Positions 1-7,962 of a stretch of 15,302 nt of DNA are shown piece after piece. Source of the stretch: Deinococcus frigens DSM 12807 (GTDB lineage: Bacteria; Deinococcota; Deinococci; Deinococcales; Deinococcaceae). The notes below the pieces were generated by a model that was not told the DNA's origin, made no database searches, and was given only the letters and a program-made list of their open reading frames with translations. The DNA lies in contig NZ_JNIW01000069.1 of assembly GCF_000701425.1 (NCBI RefSeq), forward strand, positions 1 through 15,302. The letters run 5' to 3'. The translations under genes and the position numbers were made by a program. Numbering within the stretch: the first letter of the stretch is position 1; each line of letters begins with the position of its first letter.

Positions 1-103
1 ACAAGCGTTCCAGACGTGGTCAATAGCCGCGGTAGGGGTGGCCTGAAGTTCAGATCACCCCTGCCCTCAGTCTGCCACGGGTCAAGTTAAGGCAACACAC
101 CCC
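1..103 (+). mobile_element. Right-hand (3') end of an IS6-family insertion sequence, left copy
   Basis: These 103 bases are an exact reverse complement of 14976-15078, where the same sequence forms the 3' end of an IS6-family transposase gene and the terminal repeat. The element therefore enters from outside the window and ends near base 103. Its terminus, read inward on the opposite strand, begins GGGGTGTGTTGCC, which resembles the GG-starting, GTTGC-containing ends of IS6 elements. Identity stops at base 104. The exact end could be one to three bases shorter, because the leading G run is shared by both copies. Family assignment rests on the protein in the right copy. Confidence 0.85.
2..46 (+). 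CDS. IS6-family transposase, last 14 codons (partial, left copy)
   Basis: The reading frame ends with residues QAFQTWSIAAVGVA and a TGA stop at 44-46. This is the same C-terminus, codon for codon, as the minus-strand transposase at 15033-15302. Most of the gene lies upstream of the window. Nothing here shows whether this copy is intact. The transposase would cut and join the terminal repeats of its own element and form cointegrates. Confidence 0.7.
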   Translation, partial: QAFQTWSIAAVGVA

Positions 104-189
104 AGCGTGTAGAGCTTGATGTACAACCGTCCGATACGACGGGCACCACTGCGGGCCACCGCGCCGCCCTCGCCTATAATTCTCTGCCG

Positions 190-1257
190 TTACCGTCCCG
201 GCCCACCCCGCCGCTTGTGGCGGTACATCGCCCCATCGGCACGCGACAGCCAGGCATCCGCCGTCTCCCCGGCCCTCCAACGGGCTGTTCCCACGCTGGC
301 TGCCGCTCCTGGATAGTTTTCCTGCACCCCTTGAGTCACTGCGTCCACAATGGTTCCTGCCAGGAGCGGCTCATCTGGCAACAACAGCGCGAATTCGTCC
401 CCGCTAATGCGGTACACCTGCCCGTGGTCCCCGGCATGCGCGGCAAAGCCCTCGGCGAAGCGGCGCAGCAGGTCGTCGCCCGCTGCGTGCCCCAGGCGGT
501 CGTTGACCCCCTTGAGGCCGTCCACGTCCACCACTGCCAATCGCCGGCCTGCACCTGACGGGACTGTGACCCGTTCCAGATCGCGCTCCAGCGCGCGCCG
601 GTTGGGCAACCCGGTCAAATGATCACGGTGGGCCAGTTCGTTCAGGACCTGCGCTCGCCCCTCGGTGTGCGCGAGCTGGTCCCGGAAGCTGCTGAAATGA
701 TGCAGGACCGTGATCAGCGCGCCGTGGGACACAAGCAGAGTGACCGGCAGGGTCACGCCGTCGAAGACCCCGGTCTGGCCCAGCGTGAGCCAGGCATGCG
801 GCAGCGCGGTGAACACCAGGACCGCCAGGGTGCCTGCCGCCGTGCGCGCTGCGGCCAGCGGAGGCAGTTGCACGAACAGAAAGATGTACAGGGTGGAGAG
901 GTGCAGAAGCACGGCCAGGCTAACCATAGCGGTGGCCGGGTGGGCGGGCAGCAGGTACAGCGCGGTGATCCAGGCTAGCAGCAGGGCCGCGACGTAGACC
1001 CGCGCGGCGTGCGCGAGCAGGACCTCACGCGCGCCACGTGGACCGCGCAGGGCCAGGCCGCTGAAAGCCATGACGAACACCAGAATGCCCGTGTACTGCG
1101 GGGCGGCCAGGTCCAGGCCGAACAGGATGGCCAGTCCGATTGACGCAGCAAACAGGGGAACCCACAGCAGCAGGCGCCCCCGGTCAAGGGAATCAAGTTG
1201 CATCTGGCCATGTTGCGGCTTGAGCTGGAAAGAAGGCTGATCGTGTGGAAATCGCAT
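190..1257 (-). CDS. Membrane-anchored GGDEF diguanylate cyclase
   Basis: A 355-residue protein predicted to make cyclic di-GMP from two GTP at the inner membrane. The N-terminal half holds about six hydrophobic segments (roughly residues 29-51, 55-71, 87-103, 110-131, 135-158, 166-187), likely an MHYT/MASE-like or otherwise unassigned sensor. A GGDEF domain follows, starting at the AHRDHLTGLPNRRAL motif, with VDVDGLKGVND and the signature as SGDEF. Ser replaces the first Gly, a substitution tolerated in active family members. The inhibitory I-site RxxD normally placed just before the signature is missing, so product inhibition is probably weak. I chose the ATG at 1257 because GAGGTG lies nine bases upstream. 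A TTG at 1323 in the same frame has no ribosome site. It is transcribed away from the operon and seems unrelated to it. Confidence 0.93.
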   Translation of the reverse strand: MRFPHDQPSFQLKPQHGQMQLDSLDRGRLLLWVPLFAASIGLAILFGLDLAAPQYTGILVFVMAFSGLALRGPRGAREVLLAHAARVYVAALLLAWITALYLLPAHPATAMVSLAVLLHLSTLYIFLFVQLPPLAAARTAAGTLAVLVFTALPHAWLTLGQTGVFDGVTLPVTLLVSHGALITVLHHFSSFRDQLAHTEGRAQVLNELAHRDHLTGLPNRRALERDLERVTVPSGAGRRLAVVDVDGLKGVNDRLGHAAGDDLLRRFAEGFAAHAGDHGQVYRISGDEFALLLPDEPLLAGTIVDAVTQGVQENYPGAAASVGTARWRAGETADAWLSRADGAMYRHKRRGGPGR

Positions 1258-1530
1258 GGGCGGAGGCACCTCGGGAGAAATAAGCAGAAAGGGCCTCAAG
1301 GTCGCAGCTTTGACTTGATCCAAATCTCAGGCTAAGGGTAAACAGTTCTGCCTTTCAGTGCCCTCACGTCTGAGCTTCGGCCATGCGTATTAAGGAAAGC
1401 CGGGCAGGAATTGAGGTCCAGTGTGGTTCTGATCTGGTCACTGTATTGCGCGAAGAGCCATCCACGCTGCTCTTGAACCGGTGTGACTCCCTAGCACGTC
1501 ACCTGGACCAGCAATTATGAGAATTAAAAC

Positions 1531-1559
1531 TCTATAAAAGTCTGTGGATACTGGAGCAA
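1531..1559 (-). promoter_or_regulatory. Possible minus-strand promoter for the diguanylate cyclase
   Basis: On the minus strand TTGCTC (1554-1559) and TATAGA (1531-1536) are 17 bases apart inside the AT-rich core. The match to sigma70 consensus is only 3/6 and 4/6, and the cyclase start lies about 270 bases downstream, so this is a weak candidate. Confidence 0.22.
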
Positions 1560-1768
1560 TATTTCATACGTTAGATTTTTATTTGTCCACGGTAGTGAGG
1601 TTGGACCTGTTGCACACCCAACGGTGATTGACGTTCAACACGTACCAGGAATGTAAAACTGTACTTTTCTCCCCGCTACGCCTGCAAGCGGTGGTTGCCA
1701 CTCCGGCAGATGAGCTAGCCCCCGCCCTAGATTTACCGGGTGAAGCGGAGGAGGACTGTGCCGTGATC

Positions 1769-1797
1769 TTGCAAGTTTGGCGGAGCGAACGTACACT
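1769..1797 (+). promoter_or_regulatory. Possible sigma70-type promoter of the regulator gene
   Basis: TTGCAA (1769-1774) and TACACT (1792-1797) are separated by exactly 17 bases. Each matches consensus at four of six positions. Transcription would begin near 1804 and leave a leader of about 80 bases before the regulator ATG at 1883. The same promoter could drive the whole operon, because only 44 bases separate the regulator from the binding-protein gene. Confidence 0.35.
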
Positions 1798-1882
1798 CCA
1801 GCAGTCGCTCAATCTGTTGTCCTGCCGAGATCACACTGATGATCACCCACACCTGCGGTTCGCCGAGGAGACGCCCTGTTGT

Positions 1883-2752
1883 ATGCCAGACACCGCCGCC
1901 CATCTGCCACCCATCCTGCGCCGCCTGCATCTGCTGCGCGGCGAGTCCGGTGCAGCCAGCGCGCGCGTCATCGATCACATCCTCCGGGACCCACAGGGTT
2001 TCCTGGGACTGACCATCGCCGACCTGAGCGACCGGACCGACACCAGCGACGCGACGGTGGTGCGGCTGGTGCAGACCATGGGCTTCGGAGGATTCCAGGA
2101 CTTCAAGTTGCAGCTTTCCCGCTCACTGGGCGTGACCCGCAACACCAACATCACCGTTGAAGTCGGCGATCCGTCGGTGGCGGTGCTGCGCAAGGTGTTT
2201 GACGGCGCAGGCGTCGGCTTGAGTGACACCCTGGAACACCTGGACCTGGAAGCCTTTAGCACGGCTGTACAGGCCGCCGCGCAGTCACGCCACGTGGCCC
2301 TGATCGGCCTGGGCTGGAGCGGGCTGGTGGCCCTGGACGGCCAGGAGCGCGCCCTGCGGCTGGGGCTGTCGTGCGGAGCGCACACCGATCCCACCACGTT
2401 CTTGCAGGTCTGCTCCATGCTGGAACCCACCGACGTGCTGATCGCCGTGTCCCTGAGCGGCACCAGCCCGGACGTGGTGAGCGCCGCGCGGCTGGCGCGG
2501 GCAGCGGGCGCGACGGTCGTTGCCCTGACTGGCCTGGGCCGCACGCCCCTGACACGCGCGGCGCACCACGTGCTGACCAGCAGCGCGCCCGGAGATGCCT
2601 ACCGCCCCGAGGGCCTGAACGTCCGCTTCGCGCAGCTATGCCTGCTCGACGCGCTGTTCACGGCCCTGCACGTCTCGCAGGAACCGTACATGACTGAACG
2701 GCTCAACCGCGCCCGCCACGCCAGGCGCGCCCTGAACGCTGACCCCATCTGA
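1883..2752 (+). CDS. RpiR-family transcriptional regulator (HTH plus SIS domain)
   Basis: A 289-residue DNA-binding regulator, about the usual family length. An RpiR-type helix-turn-helix lies near residues 35-80 ([21 protein letters not shown], then the GFGGFQDFK stretch). A SIS sugar-phosphate-binding domain follows at about 127-262, with the typical [20 protein letters not shown] segment. SIS domains bind phosphosugars, so a likely effector is a pathway intermediate such as KDPG or KDPGal (inference). The frame stays open upstream to a TTG at 1628. I chose the ATG at 1883 because GAGGAG lies 12 bases upstream and the resulting protein starts just before the HTH as in relatives. It precedes the sugar-acid operon by 44 bases in the same direction and is its probable local regulator. 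Whether it activates or represses cannot be told from sequence. Confidence 0.93.
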   Translation: MPDTAAHLPPILRRLHLLRGESGAASARVIDHILRDPQGFLGLTIADLSDRTDTSDATVVRLVQTMGFGGFQDFKLQLSRSLGVTRNTNITVEVGDPSVAVLRKVFDGAGVGLSDTLEHLDLEAFSTAVQAAAQSRHVALIGLGWSGLVALDGQERALRLGLSCGAHTDPTTFLQVCSMLEPTDVLIAVSLSGTSPDVVSAARLARAAGATVVALTGLGRTPLTRAAHHVLTSSAPGDAYRPEGLNVRFAQLCLLDALFTALHVSQEPYMTERLNRARHARRALNADPI

Positions 2753-2766
2753 TCCCACTGATCCCA
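2739..2766 (+). repeat. Short direct repeats at the end of the regulator gene
   Basis: CTGATCCCA occurs twice head to tail (2749-2757 and 2758-2766), preceded by the near copy CTGACCCCA at 2739-2747. The repeats span the regulator stop codon and lie just ahead of the binding-protein ribosome site. They could be a binding site or simple slippage; nothing decides between these. Confidence 0.5.
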
Positions 2767-2796
2767 CCCCGGCCAATCCCGGCCCCAGGAGAACCC

Positions 2797-4065
2797 ATGC
2801 ATAAGCTCACCCTGCTCACCCTGACTGCCGCCCTCACCCTCTCATCTGCCCAGGCGCAGACCTTCAAATGGGACGCCTACAAGGGCACGACCCTGCGCGT
2901 CTTGCTCAACCAGCACCCCTGGACCACCGCCATGCAGGAATACTTCCCTGAGTTCGAGAAGCTCACCGGCATCAAGCTGGCCACCGAGACGTACCCCGAG
3001 GCGCAGTTCCGGCAAAAGGTGCTGGTGGAACTCTCGACTGGCGGACAGAACCTCGACGCGTTCATGCTCTCGCCCGGCCAGGAGGGGCAGCTCTACGCCA
3101 AGAGCGGCTGGGTCGAGGACATGACGGGCTACGTGAACAGCAAGACCCTGACCGCTGGCAACTGGGGCTTCAGCGACTTTTACCCGTCCGTCGTGAATTC
3201 CACGAAGTACGCGGGCATCATGACCGGCGTGCCCATCCAGACCGAAACCACCATGCTGTTCTACCGCAAGGATCTGTTTCAGAAGTACGGTGTGGCCGTC
3301 CCGAAGACCCTCGTGCAACTGGAGGCAGCCGCCAAAACCCTGAACGGCAAGGACGGCGTGGCTGGCATCGCCCTGCGCGGCAAGGGATCGTCGGCCACCA
3401 GCCAGTTCGCGCCCTACATGTACGCCGAGGGCAGCACCTGGCTCAAGGACGGGCAGGCGAACTTCACCGATCCGAAATTTGTCAAGGCCATGACGTATTA
3501 CACCGGTCTGCTGAAGAATTACGGCCCGCAGGCCGCCTTGACCATGAGCTGGCCCGAGGTCACCAACCTGTTCGCGCAGGGCAAGGTTGCCATGTTCACC
3601 GATGCCAGCCTGTTCCGCTCGATCGTGGATGACCCCAAAAGCTCCAGCGTGGCTGGCAAGGTGGGCTTCGCCGCCATGCCGGGCCGCAAACCCACCGTGA
3701 CCACCTGGACGCTGTCGATCAGCAAGGGCAGCCGCAACAAGGGTGCCGCGTGGCTGTTCACGCAGTGGGCCACCAACCGCGAGAACCAGGCGCGCGTGCT
3801 GCTCAAGGACGTTCCCGCCGTGCGCCGCAGCGTGTGGAACACCCCGGCCTTCAAGGCGCAGGACAAAAACCCCGAGTGGACCCAGGCCCACCTGACCCAG
3901 CTCGCCAGCGCCACGCCCCTGTGGAATCCCCCGGTCAGCCAGGTAGGCGAGGTGCGCGACGCCCTCGGGCAGGCCATCGTGGGCATCTTGCAGGGCGGGA
4001 ACGCTGCGGAGTTGTTGAAAAAGGCCAACGACGCCACCAACACCATCCTGAGCAAAGAGAAGTAA
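2797..4065 (+). CDS. ABC transporter sugar-acid-binding protein (family 1 solute-binding protein)
   Basis: A 422-residue periplasmic receptor that would capture the operon's substrate and deliver it to the permeases. Residues 1-20 form a signal peptide with a short positive start, a leucine-rich core and an AQA cleavage site before QTF. No lipobox cysteine is present, which fits a periplasm and a diderm cell. The mature part has the UgpB/MalE-like layout: an early [11 protein letters not shown] strand, a PEFEKLTGI segment, a [18 protein letters not shown] hinge region and the [13 protein letters not shown] region near the C-terminus. AGGAG stands six to seven bases before the ATG. It is the first gene of the transport set, separated from the first permease by a strong stem-loop. 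Substrate is inferred from the downstream dehydratases as an aldonate or uronate; family membership alone would say only a carbohydrate. Confidence 0.95.
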   Translation: MHKLTLLTLTAALTLSSAQAQTFKWDAYKGTTLRVLLNQHPWTTAMQEYFPEFEKLTGIKLATETYPEAQFRQKVLVELSTGGQNLDAFMLSPGQEGQLYAKSGWVEDMTGYVNSKTLTAGNWGFSDFYPSVVNSTKYAGIMTGVPIQTETTMLFYRKDLFQKYGVAVPKTLVQLEAAAKTLNGKDGVAGIALRGKGSSATSQFAPYMYAEGSTWLKDGQANFTDPKFVKAMTYYTGLLKNYGPQAALTMSWPEVTNLFAQGKVAMFTDASLFRSIVDDPKSSSVAGKVGFAAMPGRKPTVTTWTLSISKGSRNKGAAWLFTQWATNRENQARVLLKDVPAVRRSVWNTPAFKAQDKNPEWTQAHLTQLASATPLWNPPVSQVGEVRDALGQAIVGILQGGNAAELLKKANDATNTILSKEK

Positions 4066-4076
4066 CCCCCGCCTCC

Positions 4077-4109
4077 GCCCGGCCCGTTCCCCAAAGCAGC
4101 GGGCCGGGC
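4077..4109 (+). promoter_or_regulatory. Perfect 10-bp stem-loop after the binding-protein gene
   Basis: GCCCGGCCCG (4077-4086) pairs perfectly with CGGGCCGGGC (4100-4109) around a 13-base loop. It lies 12 bases past the binding-protein stop and 35 before the permease ATG. No T-run follows, so it is not a standard intrinsic terminator. Such structures in ABC operons commonly protect the upstream message or trim read-through, giving more binding protein than permease. That role here is inference. Confidence 0.6.
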
Positions 4110-4143
4110 CGGGCCGCTCATCTCCCCTGCCCTGAGGTTTCCC

Positions 4144-5064
4144 ATGAGTCTCGCGCCCACCTCCACCCCCGCACCCCGGCGGCCCGTGTCCGGCGGCTTC
4201 TCGTCGTGGCTTGACCGCAATATCCGCTGGGTATTCCCGGCCCCCGCGATGATCGCGCTGATGGTGCTGACCATCCTGCCGCTGGCCTTTAACCTGATCC
4301 TGTCCACGCAGGAACGCTCGGTCAGTGACGCCCTGCCCAGCTCCTACGTGGGTCTGGGCAACTACAGCGCGGCCCTGAAAGACGAGCGGTTCTGGAATTC
4401 CGTGAAGCTGATGTTCCAGTTCACGGGCATTGCGGTGCCGCTGCAAATGCTGTGCGGCCTGGGCCTCGCGCTGCTGCTCAACCGCACCATGAGGGCGTCC
4501 GGGCTGGTGCGCGCGGTCGTGCTGCTGCCCATGATCAGCACCCCCGTCGCCGTGGCGCTGATCTGGGCGCTGATGATGGATCCGAACCTGGGCGTCCTGA
4601 ACTACTTCCTGGAAAGCCTGGGTCTGGGCCGCAGCCTGTGGCTTGCCGACTCGCGGCTGGTCATCCCGGCGCTGGCGCTGGTGGACCTCTGGCAGTGGAC
4701 GCCGCTGGTGTCCTTGATCCTGCTCGCGGGTTTGCAGACCATGCCGGACGAACCCTTTGAGGCCGCGCGGATCGACGGCGCGTCGCCGTGGCAGGTGTTC
4801 CGGTTCATCACCTGGCCCATGTTGCAGCCCGCCGCATTCGCCGCGCTGACCTTGCGGCTGATCGACGCCCTCAAGACCTTTGACATCATCGAGGTGATGA
4901 CCCAGGGTGGCCCCGGCACCGCCAGCGAAACGCTGAACGTGTACGCGTATCACACCGGCTTCGAGTTCCTGCGTGTCGGGTACACGGCGGCGCTGCTCAC
5001 GCTGCTGCTGGTGACCGTGGCCGTTGTCGCGGTCGGCGTGAACCTGCTGCGGCGGCGCGCATGA
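4144..5064 (+). CDS. ABC sugar transporter permease, MalF/UgpA type
   Basis: A 306-residue inner-membrane channel subunit. It has six predicted helices, the first at about residues 30-53 after a proline-rich cytoplasmic start. The ATPase-docking EAA loop is at about 206-226 (EAARIDGASPWQVFRFITWP). The segment TQGGPGTASETLNVYAY is typical of the MalF/UgpA group. GAGG lies eight bases before the ATG. The stop overlaps the next permease by four bases (ATGA at 5061-5064), so the two subunits are probably translated together. It would form a heterodimer with the product of 5061-5882. Confidence 0.96.
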   Translation: MSLAPTSTPAPRRPVSGGFSSWLDRNIRWVFPAPAMIALMVLTILPLAFNLILSTQERSVSDALPSSYVGLGNYSAALKDERFWNSVKLMFQFTGIAVPLQMLCGLGLALLLNRTMRASGLVRAVVLLPMISTPVAVALIWALMMDPNLGVLNYFLESLGLGRSLWLADSRLVIPALALVDLWQWTPLVSLILLAGLQTMPDEPFEAARIDGASPWQVFRFITWPMLQPAAFAALTLRLIDALKTFDIIEVMTQGGPGTASETLNVYAYHTGFEFLRVGYTAALLTLLLVTVAVVAVGVNLLRRRA

Positions 5065-5882
5065 CCGCCCACGAGTCCCGCACGCGCGCCATCGTGCTGA
5101 ACACCGCGCTGACCCTGGTCATCCTGGTCATGCTGTTCCCCTTCGTGTGGATGATCATGATGAGTCTCAAGACGCAGGTGGAGAACACCGCCGCCACGCC
5201 TGTGTGGATCTTCAGGCCCGTTCTCGAGAACTATGTCAATGTTATCCAGCGCAACAACTTCCTGGCGTTCACAAAAAACTCCCTGATCGTTGCCGCCTCG
5301 GCCACGGCCATCGGTATGCTGCTGGGCCTTCCCGCCGCATACTCCATCGCGCGCTTCCGGCAGCGGGGGCTGAGCCTGTGGATCCTGATCAGCCGGATCA
5401 TCCCGTACATCACGTTCCTGCTGCCGCTCTTTCTGGTGTTCACGAAACTGCGCCTGATCGGGTCGTTCACGGCGCTGATCCTCAGTCACCTGATCATCAC
5501 GCTTCCCATGATCATCTGGATCACCATCGCCTTCTTCGAGGACATTCCCACAGATCTGGAGGAGGCCGCGCTGGTCGATGGCTCCAGCCGCGCCGGGGCC
5601 TTTGTGCGGATTATCCTGCCGCTGGTCGCGCCGGGCATCGTCACGGCGGGCATTTTGGCGATGATCTTCTCGTGGAACCAGTTCCTGTTCAGTCTGATCC
5701 TGGGCGGCCCGGGAACAAAGACCGTCCCCGTGGCGGTGTTCAATTTCCTCAGTTACGGCAGTCAGGACTACGGCGCGATTGCGGCGGCGGCCGTGCTGAT
5801 CACGCTGCCGATCATCATTCTCTCGCTGACCGTGCAGCGCTACATCGTCAAGGGCCTGACTGCCGGAGGGGTGAAGGGATGA
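5061..5882 (+). CDS. ABC sugar transporter permease, MalG/UgpE type
   Basis: A 273-residue inner-membrane subunit, partner of the preceding permease. It begins with a single helix (about 10-33), an MSLKTQVEN stretch and a large external loop, then the core helices. The EAA loop is at about 167-187 (EEAALVDGSSRAGAFVRIILP). The end has a short basic tail. Length and layout are normal for the family. No ATP-binding subunit gene follows, unlike many full transporter operons, so the importer must borrow a shared MalK/MsmX-type ATPase encoded elsewhere (inference). Its stop overlaps the FGGY kinase start by four bases (5879-5882). Confidence 0.96.
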   Translation: MTAHESRTRAIVLNTALTLVILVMLFPFVWMIMMSLKTQVENTAATPVWIFRPVLENYVNVIQRNNFLAFTKNSLIVAASATAIGMLLGLPAAYSIARFRQRGLSLWILISRIIPYITFLLPLFLVFTKLRLIGSFTALILSHLIITLPMIIWITIAFFEDIPTDLEEAALVDGSSRAGAFVRIILPLVAPGIVTAGILAMIFSWNQFLFSLILGGPGTKTVPVAVFNFLSYGSQDYGAIAAAAVLITLPIIILSLTVQRYIVKGLTAGGVKG

Positions 5883-7348
5883 CGCACGTGGCCCGGCCCG
5901 TCCACACCCCTCCTCCCGTGGTGCTGGCACTCGACCTGGGCAGCAGCGGCGTCAAGGGGGCGGCCTTCGACACCCAGGGCCGCATCCTGGCGGGCCTGGA
6001 AGCCCAGGAGAACGTGTCCCTGGTGTACGCCCCGGGGGGCGTGGCCGAGATGCCCCTCACGGCATACCTCGCGGCAGCCGAGACGGTGCTCGACCGCTTG
6101 CACGCCCGGCTGGGCAGCCGCCCGGTGTTCGCCGTCGCCATGACGTCCATCGGGAGCAGCCTGGTCGTGCTGGACTCACGCAGCGAGCCTGTCCCCCCAG
6201 TCCTGTCGTACGCGGACACCCGCGCCGCGCCGGAGGTGGCAGCCGTCGCGGCGCTGGGGGCCACGGACGCGACCGGTGCCCCGCCCTTCAGCGCGTACTG
6301 GCCCGCGCAGGTGCGCTGGTGGCGGGGCGCGCACCCGCACCTCGACCTCGCGCGGGTATGCTCTTTGCCGGACTTCTTGCTGATGCGCTGGACCGGAGAA
6401 TTGCTGACCAGCTACTCGCTGGCGTCGTGGACCGGGATGCTCGACCGGCGCACGCTGGACTGGCACGGCCCGTCTATGAACGCGGCGGGCCTCACGGCCC
6501 GGCAGATGCCCACCCTGACGGACCACGACTCGTCTATGACCCTGCGTGCCATGTGGGCCGACCGCTGGCCCAAGCTGGCGGGCGTGCCCTTTCACCCGGG
6601 CGTCGCGGACGGGGCGACGGCCAACGTCGGCAGCGGCGCGATCGGCCCCGCGCGGGCCGCCGTGACCATCGGCAGCACCAGCGCGGTGCGCCTCGCACTG
6701 GACGGCCCCCCGCCGCCCATCCCCCCGGGCCTGTGGTCGTACCGCATCGACCGGAACACGCATCTGCTGGGCGGTGCCCTGACCGAGGGCGGAAATCTAT
6801 ACGCATGGTTGCAGAACACCTTTCGCCTGACCCGCAGCCTGGACGATGATCTGCTCGACATGGCCCCGGACGCGCACGGCCTGACCTTTCTGCCCGGGCT
6901 GGGCGGCACCCGCAGCCCGGATTACGATCCGCACGCACGCGGCACCGTTCATGGCCTGGGGTATGCCAGCACGCCCGCACACATCGTCCGGGCGGCTATG
7001 GAGGGCGTCGCGTGCCGCCTCGCAGACGTCGCGTGGCGGCTGCCCGTGACGGACGACGTGACCTTTGTGGCCAGCGGGCGGGCGCTGCTCGCGTCGCGCG
7101 CGTGGCCGCAGATCCTGGCGGACGCCCTGGGACGCCCCCTGCTGATGGAAGACATCCGTGCCGGGGCCAGCGCGCGCGGCGCAGCCCTCCTCGCCCTGCG
7201 CGCCGGGGGTGTGGACGTGTCCCTGGAGCCGGTCGCGCAGCGCCTCGTGGAACCCGTGTCTGCCCACCACGACGCCTACCGCGCAGCGTGCGCCCGCATG
7301 GCCCGCCTGACCCGATTGCTGCGCGAAGAACGCGAGGCCGTCTGGTGA
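5879..7348 (+). CDS. FGGY-family carbohydrate kinase, gluconokinase-like
   Basis: A 489-residue cytoplasmic sugar kinase. The N-terminal ATPase-fold phosphate loop DLGSSGVKGAAFD is at about 19-31. The catalytic aspartate is expected in GVADGA (Asp244). The C-terminal part carries ITIG-like VTIGSTSAVR, PGLGGTRSPDYDP and SGRALLASRAWPQILADALGRPL. The SYSLASWTGMLDRRTLDWH and VADGATANVGSGAI segments look most like FGGY gluconokinases. The start was placed at the ATG at 5879, which overlaps the permease stop and has a GGAGG/AAGGG-rich leader; the frame is open further upstream but only as a shadow of the permease. It could phosphorylate gluconate, a related aldonate, or a 2-keto-3-deoxy acid; the operon has no 6-phosphogluconate dehydratase, so gluconate is not certain. 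Confidence 0.92.
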   Translation: MTHVARPVHTPPPVVLALDLGSSGVKGAAFDTQGRILAGLEAQENVSLVYAPGGVAEMPLTAYLAAAETVLDRLHARLGSRPVFAVAMTSIGSSLVVLDSRSEPVPPVLSYADTRAAPEVAAVAALGATDATGAPPFSAYWPAQVRWWRGAHPHLDLARVCSLPDFLLMRWTGELLTSYSLASWTGMLDRRTLDWHGPSMNAAGLTARQMPTLTDHDSSMTLRAMWADRWPKLAGVPFHPGVADGATANVGSGAIGPARAAVTIGSTSAVRLALDGPPPPIPPGLWSYRIDRNTHLLGGALTEGGNLYAWLQNTFRLTRSLDDDLLDMAPDAHGLTFLPGLGGTRSPDYDPHARGTVHGLGYASTPAHIVRAAMEGVACRLADVAWRLPVTDDVTFVASGRALLASRAWPQILADALGRPLLMEDIRAGASARGAALLALRAGGVDVSLEPVAQRLVEPVSAHHDAYRAACARMARLTRLLREEREAVW

Positions 7349-7962
7349 CGCTTGAGCGCCTGCTGGCCCGCGACCGCGTACTGCCCCTGTTCACCCCAGA
7401 CGACCTGGGCGTGGCGCGGGATCGGCTGAACATCCTCCAGACGGCGGGAGTCGGCGTGGCCGAACTCACGGCCCGCGCACCGGGCGCATTAGAACATTTC
7501 AAGACGTTGCAGACCGAGTTTCCCGGCCTACTTCTTGGCGCAGGCACCATCTTGACGGCGGCTGACGCACACGCTTATGCAGACGCGGGCGCGGCCTTTC
7601 TGGTCAGCCCCTGCCTTGTACCAGAAGTCGCCGCCGTCGCCCGTGAGCGCGGCCTGCCCTACCTGCCCGGTGCGGGCACGGTCCGCGAGTACCTTGAGGC
7701 GCGGGACGCGGGCTGCGGCCTCGTGAAACTGTTTCCCGGCGAGGTCCTCGGCCCGCCTTTCGTGCGCGCTCTGACCGGCCCCTTCCCGGACGCGCAGGTG
7801 ATCGTCACGGGGGGTGTGGAGGCCACCCGGGCAGGCGTGGCCGCGTGGCTGGACGCCGGGGCACTCGCCGTGGGCCTGGGTTCCCGGCTATTTGAGGGTT
7901 CCGGGGAACTGGACGTCCGCTTGAGCAGCCTGCTCGACGGGTGCAGGAGGCGCAGCACATGA
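7345..7962 (+). CDS. eda: KDPG aldolase (Eda type, Thr form)
   Basis: A 205-residue class I aldolase that splits 2-keto-3-deoxy-6-phosphogluconate into pyruvate and glyceraldehyde 3-phosphate. The catalytic glutamate (Glu40, in VAELTAR), the GAGT phosphate-region motif (65-68) and the Schiff-base lysine (Lys128, in LVKLFPGEVLGP) are all present. The E-x-T-x-R arrangement at 40-44 matches KDPG aldolases. Thr155 in VTGGV sits where E. coli Eda has Thr161, the residue reported to set gluco-type specificity. The start is a GTG at 7345 whose GTGA overlaps the FGGY kinase stop, with GAGG about seven bases upstream. The frame open from 7012 is a shadow of the kinase. It overlaps the next gene by four bases. 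Confidence 0.92.
   Translation: MTLERLLARDRVLPLFTPDDLGVARDRLNILQTAGVGVAELTARAPGALEHFKTLQTEFPGLLLGAGTILTAADAHAYADAGAAFLVSPCLVPEVAAVARERGLPYLPGAGTVREYLEARDAGCGLVKLFPGEVLGPPFVRALTGPFPDAQVIVTGGVEATRAGVAAWLDAGALAVGLGSRLFEGSGELDVRLSSLLDGCRRRST

Larger units (their letters stand above)
1258..1882. other. Non-coding stretch between divergent genes with an AT-rich core
   Basis: Between the cyclase (minus) and the regulator (plus) there is no convincing gene. A 45-codon ATG frame at 1383-1520 has a protein-like composition but no ribosome site. The segment 1514-1585 is clearly richer in A and T than its surroundings. It carries TGTGGATAC at 1543-1551 and TTGTCCACG at 1583-1591, which resemble DnaA boxes on opposite strands with 1 and 2 mismatches. 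Possible promoters for both flanking genes are listed separately. The frame upstream of the regulator is open from 1628, but nothing supports translation there. I recognise no riboswitch. Confidence 0.6.

Noticed and set aside
1258..1323. 22-residue N-terminal extension of the diguanylate cyclase
   Set aside because: It starts at TTG with no ribosome site, while the ATG at 1257 has GAGGTG nine bases upstream.
1628..1882. 85-residue N-terminal extension of the RpiR regulator
   Set aside because: It begins at a TTG without a ribosome site, adds sequence unlike the family, and a better ATG with GAGGAG exists at 1883.
4077..4109. Intrinsic terminator ending the binding-protein transcript
   Set aside because: The stem is strong but no T-run follows, and the permease genes downstream have no promoter of their own that I can see.
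2842..4953. A 703-codon open frame on the minus strand
   Set aside because: It lies fully antisense to the binding-protein and permease genes, is rich in His, Gln, Gly and Arg as expected for a GC-rich shadow frame, and has no ribosome site or family motif.
5147..5878. Upstream extension of the FGGY kinase frame
   Set aside because: It overlaps the second permease in another frame and has no kinase-like content; the ATG at 5879 with its ribosome site and four-base overlap is the natural start.
7012..7344. N-terminal extension of the first aldolase
   Set aside because: It is an arginine- and proline-rich shadow of the FGGY kinase; the GTG at 7345 gives a normal-length aldolase.
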